Shown: positions 10,085 to 16,337 of the stretch, piece after piece
How the letters are laid out: each line of letters begins with the position of its first letter
Position numbering within the stretch: the first letter of the stretch is position 1
Source: Gonium pectorale
Lineage: Eukaryota > Chlorophyta > Chlorophyceae > Chlamydomonadales > Volvocaceae
DNA: 16,337 nucleotides
Direction of reading: 5' to 3'
NCBI GenBank assembly: GCA_001584585.1
Contig: LSYV01000027.1
Span: 675,945-692,281, forward strand
The notes under the pieces: generated by a model
Database searches by the model: none
What the model saw: only the letters and a program-made list of their open reading frames with translations
What the model was told of the DNA's origin: nothing
Translations under genes and position numbers: made by a program

Positions 10085-11604
10085 ACGCACCACTAGTTAC
10101 ACTAATACCAAGCGCACGTGCGTGTACGGCAGTCGATATCACGCGGGCCGGGCACGTAAACCGCAGTGCTCACGTACGGCAGAATCTTACTAATTTGAAG
10201 CGCATAGCCAACGGCACATTACTGCACCTCGACCTTTTACGGCACCCATACTCCGCAGTCCACACTTGGACAGAATGCGGATTGTGCGCACAGACTCGGT
10301 GCAGCCAACCTGCCAGGGGGATTCCATCAAGTTACGTCGTTGCACTCGGAGGTGGCGCAAGGCAGTCCATGCGGGCCACGCGTTCGCAGCGAGGGCCCTG
10401 ATTGGGTGCCCGGTAGCGGGCAACGCCTCAGTTCGCGCAGAGAGGCGGCATCATGGCATGGCAAATGACTCTTCAAACAGGCGGCCCTCCCAGCGCTAGT
10501 CGCTCCACGCATGTCGATCGGACACCCGCCCGCGCCCGGGGGCGCCCGCGCGCAGCGGAGGAGGACGACCGCATCCGCGCACCGGCGACGGGCTGCCAGG
10601 GGCAGCAAGGCGCGGATCGTGCGGATGCCCACGCATGCCCATGCCTGCCCGACAGCGCGTGCAGAATACCGTAGCACTCAGCGCGGATCGTGCCCCCACA
10701 TGCAATGCCCCCACATGTATGCCTCAATACATGCGAGCGCACGCACAGCACATCCGCCGAGCGCCCCCGATCCGCCACAAATCATATCATATGAATGGCA
10801 TCCCTCAAGCTCCGTTCTCTCAAGAGGCCTCGCGAGTCCCAACACAGCAAATGGATGTAGCAGATGCTCCGGCAGCCAAAGCGGGAGCAGCGCTGCGGCA
10901 ATGTTTCCCTGGGCACGGCTGCCTCAGAACTCGCGGCAGTCCGGTGCCTCCGGTTGACACAGATAAGGGGGACGCCGGCCCCTCACGGACCGTCGCTGGT
11001 TTGAAGCTGGGGTGAGCCTGGCTCCCGTCCCAGGCCAGCGTCGGCAGTCCGAAGATGAAGCACTGACAACAAACGGACACGGCGCCAAACAACGCGTCCG
11101 GGCGGTCGATTTCACAGGGGGATCCCGAATACATTCGGCAGATGCGCACGCCACACGCCCTTTCGCATACACAACACATGCCGACGTACGACTGCCGGCT
11201 AGATAGCTCGCCCGCAGCGCGCATGGTTGCCCACCTGCCTGCAGCTGCTGCAGGCACGCTGTAGCAAGCATTCCGTACGGGCGTACGGACATGCGAGACG
11301 ACACGCGTGACACATACACACGCACGCGGAATATCACATGTACGGCATCACTTCAGGGTACATCAGAGCACCCATCAACCGCACACAACACATAACACGC
11401 AAGTCCACCATCTCACACGCGTGTGTGGCTCAGACTGTGTGCGTGATAAACCGGCTCGGGCCTCACGCCTAGCTTATCCCCACTGGACAAGAACACAGTT
11501 AACAAGCCGCAAGCTGCACACGGTGGAGAATACAGATGCTGCCGCGCGGAGGCGGCAGCTCCGCCCCTGCGGCCAAGGCACCCTGGGTAAACTCGATCGC
11601 GGCC
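10085..11604 (-). other. Probable 3' UTR of the membrane-protein gene
   Basis: Lies downstream of the TGA at 11607-11605 on the minus strand. The + strand is A/C-rich here (for example 11300-11400), so the minus strand is G/T-rich, mirroring the kinase 3' region. No coding frame is convincing. A 13-mer GCGCGGATCGTGC occurs twice (near 10610 and 10680). The extent is set by the first minus-strand TGTAA and is uncertain. Confidence 0.4.
10097..10101 (-). terminator. Candidate TGTAA polyadenylation signal (membrane-protein gene)
   Basis: TTACA on the + strand is TGTAA on the minus strand. It is the first such motif downstream of the stop codon at 11605, about 1.5 kb away. Copies further on, at 9903-9907 and 9766-9770, are alternatives. 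Confidence 0.35.
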
Positions 11605-14600
11605 TCACGCCGCGTCCGGCAGCCGGTAGCCCTGCGCGCGGCCGCCCGCGCCCGCTCCCGCATTGAACAGCACCACGCTCGCCCGGCGCATCGCATTGGG
11701 CACAAACGCAGCGATGTCCGCCAGGACGCTGGCGCGCCGCACCGCGCCCATTAACCCCGCCGCCGACGCCACCCCGGCAGCGGCAGGGGCGGCGGCGTGC
11801 TGGCGGGCCGCCTCCAGCTCCTCCGCAACGTCGTGGCCCGTGTCCCCAGGCTGCAGCATCGTCACCTCCGTGCGGCTGGGCAACCGCGGAGCCACTGCCG
11901 CCGCCGCCGCCGCGGCAGCTGCGGCTGCGCCGCCACCGCCGGTGGCCTGCACGTCGAAGGCCGGGTTCGAGACCATGACCGGTCGGCCGCCGGCGGCGGC
12001 GGCGCCGGTGCCCGCCGCCAGCAGCGTGGCGCGAGGTAAGCCACCCCGCGCAGCCCCGCCGGCGGCGGCGGCGGTGGCGGCACTGGCGGCGGCTGTGGCG
12101 GGGGCGACCCCTGCCGAGCTGAGGCGGGTGAATTCGTCTGGCAGGCGCTGGAGCACTCGAATGGAGGGCACCAGGTTGTCTGGAGAGAAGGTGTTGGCGA
12201 CCGCGCGGACCTCAAGCTCCTGCGGTATCGGCCGGGAGCGGTTAATGGCATTGTATGGGTGCTGGGAGCGGTCGAGGCACAGGGGGACATGGGCCGGCGG
12301 TAGCCGTGAGGGCTCCAGGATATCGAGCACGACGCCAACAAGAGGTGTAGGAACTAGAATACCAGCTAAGCCCCGCACCCCACACACCCTTTTCCTGGCC
12401 TCGCCACTCCCGCCTCCCCGCTCCCGTCTCCCCGCCCTCTACTTGAGAGCTTCCCACTGCCGGTTCCAGCAGCTGCCATTCACGATCGACTCAGGACTCA
12501 CCCTCTCCAACAGCCGCCGCCGCTTAGTCAGCCACATAACCCCAGTGACGGCGCCGGCGATCAGAAACGTGCCGATTGCAGCCACGGTAGCAATGACCCA
12601 AATCGGCATCCCGCGGGCCCGCGCCGCCGCCGGCGGGCCGCCGCCACCCGGCGGCGCCGCCGGCGGCTCCGACACCGCGCCGTCTCCGCGCGGCGCGTTG
12701 GGGCCGCCGCCGTCCCTATTGTAGCTGCCCTGTAACCCAGACACCGCGTCGGCTCCCGAAAGGGACGCTAGCACCTCAGCCGTCGCTGGCCGAACCGTGC
12801 AGCTGGCGGCAGCGCCGGCGCCGCCGGCGGCGGCGGCGACGACGCCGGTGCTGGCCTTGCCCAGGACCATGACGACCGCCGCCTCCGCCGCCGCCGCGAC
12901 CTCGGAGCACAGCGTCGACCGGCTGCTGGCCCCGTCGGGCATCACCCTGCTGACGGCGAGGATGGTGGTGGTGGTGGTGGATTCAATTGAGGGCGCGTCG
13001 ATGGGGGAGCTGCCGCAGGGAGTCCGCTCGAGCACCTTCACGCGAAGGAGCTTTCGCACGCGCTCCGCGGCGGTGGCTGCGTCGGCCTCAGCGCTGAACA
13101 CCAGACTGATGCTAACCGCCAGCGCGCCCTTGCATTCGCTCGGAGGCGGAGGCGGCGATGGCAGCGGCAGTAGAGTCGGGGCTGACGGCGGGGTCGGAGG
13201 CGGCGGCGGCGACGGCGCACTGGCACCGCCGTCGTCGCTGCTGGCGGCGGGCTGCTGCAGCCGCCGCCTGTGGCGGCGCGCCGCCGGCGGCGCCAGCGGC
13301 GGCGACGGCGGCGCCGCACCGTTACGCTCGACGGCGGCGGCTGCGGTGGTGGCGTTGTAGTAGTCGGCGGTCGCGTTGTACGCCTCCAAAGTGCACACGG
13401 CGACGACGTTGCTCGAGTTGAGGCCCACCGTTGCGGACATCTGCGCCATCGCCGACATCACCTGGGTGTCGTTGCAGCCGGCGCCCACCATCGTGGTGTT
13501 GATGGGGATCTGGGGCATTGATTGCGGTCGGGGAAGCCGCGGCAGTTGGGACGCGGTTGGTCGGTTGGTCGGTTGGGGCGGCGCACAAGCGCCGTACGCG
13601 GTGGGAAGGCAGCAACCGGCGGGTTGGCACAGCTGGCCGGGCGGTGCAACGTGAGGCCCGCGCGACACGGGCGCGCATACCATAGCAGCTGCCTTCGCGC
13701 ACCACCCAACCACACACAAACCCACCCACCCACGCAACCACACAAAGGGCTAGCTTGTTCTTGCTCGCTTGCCTGCTCGTACCTGTGTCTAAGCACGCCG
13801 GTCTGAGCACGGTGGTCATATGCATACAGAGACCGCACACGGGCACACTCGCCCCCACTTCGCCGCAGCTCAGGGACCCCGTTCGCCCAGGCAGCAGCTC
13901 AGCGACCCAGTTCGCCCAGGCAGCAGCTCACTCGCACGCGGAACAGGATCCTCCGCGCCGCCAGGGTCAGTAGGTAGTCAGCGCCGAGCGCCTCTGACAG
14001 CGGCCCCAGGTCCGAGGCGCCGGTGATGTAGGTGTTCACCTCCAGCGTGGACGAGACCACGGCGGCTGCGGAGCGACCCGGGCGAGGAGGGGCGGGGGTG
14101 GAGGGGGCGGGGACAGGTAGCAGGGTGGGCGGGTGGCACCGGGACTGGGCCGCGGGGCACGAGGCAGCGGGCTGCAAGGCGTTCCTAGTCGAGAAGCCGG
14201 AGGCGCATCCTCATCCCGACCATCCCGAAAACAACGGAGAGCTAAGGGCCGAAGTGGGGGCTTTCCGGCGTCGCAGTTTGCACGCGGGGCATGGGAAAAG
14301 ATGGGGCGCAGTGGGGCGGGCGGGGACGCATCGGCCTCATGGGGCACTACGGTACCCCGGGACGTGCAAGGACGGTGCAGCGTGAGGGGGTGGGGTTACT
14401 CAGTCCGTGGGCAAAAGCTGACTTAGGGGTTGGGGTGGCGAGACGCAGGTGGAAGCCTTGGGAGCGGACTGAGGAGGCCGCGGCTGCTGCAGCCGCCAGC
14501 AGGCGGAGCAGGCCCACGGAGCAAGGCGGAGATCGGGGCTGGATGTAAGATAGGGAAATTTGGGGCCGGTTCGACGGGGTCCCAAAACTTGGGATGCGGA

Positions 14601-16337
14601 GGGAGGAGGGCGCAGCGAGGGCGGGGCCTCACGCGGCATCCCCTTCCGCGTGAGGCGCAGCCCCCCGTGCTCCTCGGCCGTGCAACGGATCCACCGACCC
14701 GTGGGTCACACCTGACGGCGGCAGCGGCGGCGAGGGCGGCGGCCGTGGCGGCCTCGGTGGCGGCGACGGTTGTTCCGGCGGCAGCGGCGGGTTGGCTGGG
14801 AACTGGGGCGGCAGGTAGCCTGAGGGGCAGCCGGGGAACGGCAATGTCATCCAGAAGAGCCATGGACGGTGGCACACGACGACACGCCCTCCGCACGAAA
14901 AGGAAAATGCAGGGCGCAGCCGGCTGTCACTCAAGGCGCGGTGCAAGCAAGCAGCAGCCCCTGAACGGCGTCAGACCCAAACGTACCGCCTAGGTCGGGT
15001 GGGGAAGACGGCTCCGGCGACGGCGGCGGAGGCGGAGGCGGAGGGGATGGCGGGGGAGGGGATGGCGGGGGTGCGGCGGGCGGCGGGAGAGGGCGTTCAG
15101 AAGGGGCATTGGGGCGAGGAGGAGGAGGAGGAGGAGGCGACGGTGGCGGGTCTGCAGGTCGGGTTGGCAGCGGTGGACTGGCAGGGAATGGAGATGGGGC
15201 CGGAGCAGGTGAAGCTGGCGGCGGCTGTTGCGGCTGCAGCGGTGATGGAGGTTGGGCAGGAGGCGGGGTGACGGCCGCTTGAGGAGGACCCGTTGGGCGG
15301 GCGGGGAGTCCAGTGAGGGGCTGGGGCGCCGGTGCCGGCGCCGAGGGCGGTGATGGAGGCGGTGGGGGCGAAGGTGGAGAGGGTGGCACGGGAGGCGAAA
15401 GGGTCGCCGGCGGCGGTGGCGGCGAGGGAGGCGAGGGTGGTAAGGGCGGTGAAGGAGGTGACGGTGGCGATGGCGTTGAGGGTGGGGGCGGTGGGGAGGG
15501 TGGGGAAGATAGGCTGCGTGGCAAAGGAGGAAGGGGCGCCGGCGCCGGGGAAGGGGAGGGCCGGAGGGGCGGTGAAGGTGGCAACTGGGGAGCTGGAGGT
15601 GATGGGGATGAGGGCGCTGAGATGGGCGATGGCTCTGGCTGCGCAGGAGGAAGCTGCGATGGCAGCGGCAGCGGCGGGGATGGCGACGGCGGGTAGGGCG
15701 GTACCGGTGAGGGCGGTGCCGGTGAGGGCAATGGCGGGTAGGGCAATGGCGGGTAGGGCGGTGCCGGTGCGGGCGATGGCGGGTAGGGCAGTGCCGGTGA
15801 GGGCGGCTGCCAGGGAGGCAAGAGTGGCTCTGGTGACGGAGGCGGCGGTGGCGGCGGTCGGGGGTGCGACGGGAACTGTGGCGACGGCGAAGGGGTGGCG
15901 GGCAAAAGAACAGGTGGAGGTGACAGTGGCGACGGCGACGGTGGCAGTGGACTTGGTGGCTCTGGCGAGGGCGGCACCTGCAGGGATGGAGATGGGGACG
16001 GCGGAGGAGGACTTGGGCTGGCCACAGCCGGTATGGGTGGCTGGGTTGGCGGAGCGAGAGGCGCCAGTGACGCTGATGGTGATGACGGCGAAGGGCTTGG
16101 AGACGGCGGCGTTGGCCAAGCGGACGATGGGGATGTAGGTAGCGGCGGCTGCGAGGGTGGGGTGGAAGGAAATGCACTGGGCTGCGGTGAGAGCGACGGC
16201 GGGTCGAATGAGAGTGGTGGGCTTGGCGGTGACGGTGATGGAGGGTCGGGTAAGGGTGGTAGACTGGGCGGAGACGGCGACGGCGGGTCGGGTGAGGGTG
16301 GTGGACTGGGCGGTAAGGGCGACGGCGGGTTGGGTGA
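11605..16337 (-). CDS. Ser/Pro-rich single-pass membrane protein, 5' end beyond window
   Basis: Proposed exons in transcript order are 16337-14987 (5' partial), 14819-14712, 14065-13932, 13509-12502 and 12261-11605. All introns are GT-AG with matching phases (1, 1, 0, 0), giving 1085 residues. Residues 1-450 are SPP/PSP-rich, like the hydroxyproline-rich, arabinosylated rods of volvocine wall proteins. A second short Pro-rich stretch ends near 486. Module A (488-574) has Cys543 and Cys570 and five N-glycosylation sequons at 535-585. A basic run, RRHRRR (609-614), and a Pro-rich linker follow. Module B (657-771) has Cys657, 696, 732 and 768. A hydrophobic helix at about 833-858 is followed by KRRR, so the tail (868-1085) is predicted cytoplasmic. 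The tail is Ala-rich, with SNPAFD (965-970), 11 consecutive Ala and two RRASV motifs (Ser1045, Ser1062). No enzyme domain is recognised. A surface receptor or adhesion role is inferred only from layout. The signal peptide would lie outside the window. Confidence 0.85.
11896..11928 (-). repeat. Polyalanine tract (11 Ala)
   Basis: Mixed GCC/GCG/GCT/GCA-type codons encode eleven Ala directly after four Gly in the cytoplasmic tail. Because the codons are mixed, the tract is unlikely to be a freshly expanded trinucleotide repeat. Confidence 0.85.
13510..13931 (-). other. Intron between modules A1 and A2 of the membrane protein
   Basis: A 422 bp phase 0 intron with donor GTGAGC at 13931 and acceptor CCCCAG at 13512-13510. 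It holds the 29-bp tandem repeat at its 5' end, and a GGTTGGTC-type repeat (+ strand, about 13555-13577) near its 3' end. Confidence 0.75.
13866..13931 (-). repeat. 29-bp tandem repeat starting at a 5' splice site
   Basis: The TGAGCTG start of the unit recurs every 29 bases on the minus strand: from 13930, from 13901 and, partly, from 13872. Copies one and two differ at only a few bases. Only the first copy is preceded by G, so only it forms the GTGAGC donor. Confidence 0.85.
14066..14711 (-). other. Intron of the membrane-protein gene
   Basis: A 646 bp phase 1 intron with donor GTGTGA at 14711 and a strong C-rich tract before the CGCAG acceptor at 14068-14066. No repeat, RNA gene or alternative exon is supported inside it. 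Confidence 0.75.
15689..15807 (-). repeat. Imperfect PYPP-type repeats in the Pro-rich exon
   Basis: Alternating GCGGGTAGGGC and GCCGGTGAGGGC-like blocks on the + strand, in units of about 15-30 bp. They encode tandem PYPP and PSPAP motifs, the only Tyr-bearing part of the Pro-rich rod. In plant and algal wall proteins, Tyr beside Pro-rich motifs can be cross-linked; that use here is inferred. Confidence 0.75.
16173..16337 (-). repeat. 42-bp tandem repeat encoding a 14-residue SPP unit
   Basis: Units begin at 16215, 16257 and 16299 with about 80% identity between neighbours, and a looser fourth copy starts near 16173. Each full unit encodes 14 residues of the form PSPDPPSPSPPSLP. The array runs off the window edge. 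Confidence 0.85.

Noticed and set aside
10690..11400. Short repeats resembling a CRISPR or satellite array
   Set aside because: The repeated words (CCCCACATG, GCGCGGATCGTGC, GTACGG) are irregularly spaced, and no repeat-spacer pattern exists.
12242..12457. Alternative short C-terminal frame on minus
   Set aside because: It would need the weak GTAGAG donor and a CTAG acceptor, and gives a Pro/Arg-rich, non-conserved-looking end. The GTGAGT model is better supported.
12262..12501. Reading on through the sequence after the transmembrane exon to the TAG near 12439
   Set aside because: A perfect GTGAGT donor at 12501 follows the KRRRLLER codons, and a CTCCCAG acceptor at 12262 joins in phase to a long coding exon with charged, non-random sequence. 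Read-through would add only 20 residues. Shorter introns of 48-68 bp also fit the phase, but are unusually small.
15313..16138. Long Gly/Glu- and Ala-rich open frames on the + strand
   Set aside because: They are the complement of the Pro-rich exon. The minus-strand frame gives regular SPP motifs and splices in phase to four further exons; the + frames do not.

Overview
The window looks like nuclear DNA of a volvocine green alga (Chlamydomonas/Volvox relatives). The evidence is very high GC in coding and intronic sequence, many short GT-AG introns, a Ser-Pro hydroxyproline-rich protein of the algal wall/matrix type, and TGTAA motifs (the algal polyadenylation signal) downstream of genes. The species cannot be fixed from sequence alone. 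No bacterial operon, CRISPR array or intact mobile element was seen.

Layout: 1-83 is a TC microsatellite cut by the window edge, followed by a probable 5' leader. Positions 228-6046 (+) hold an 11-exon gene for a tyrosine-kinase-like (TKL) protein kinase, reconstructed from splice sites with consistent phases (about 482 residues). It has a complete catalytic set except a Cys in place of the HRD arginine and a Ser in place of the third glycine of the P-loop. Its introns carry several simple and G/C-rich repeats. Positions 6047-11604 form a 5.5 kb stretch without a convincing gene, probably two facing 3' UTRs around an AT-richer core with one weak relic-like ORF. Positions 11605-16337 (-) hold the 3' part of a second gene (five exons, 1085 residues visible, 5' end beyond the window). 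It encodes a single-pass membrane protein with a Ser/Pro-rich stalk, two small cysteine-bearing extracellular modules that may be a duplication, one transmembrane helix, and a 218-residue Ala-rich cytoplasmic tail carrying an NPAF motif and two RRASV sites.

The two genes are convergent. A surface protein with a matrix-type stalk and a phosphorylatable tail beside a soluble kinase suggests signalling, but a functional link between them is speculation. The strongest candidate for something undescribed is the architecture of the second gene.
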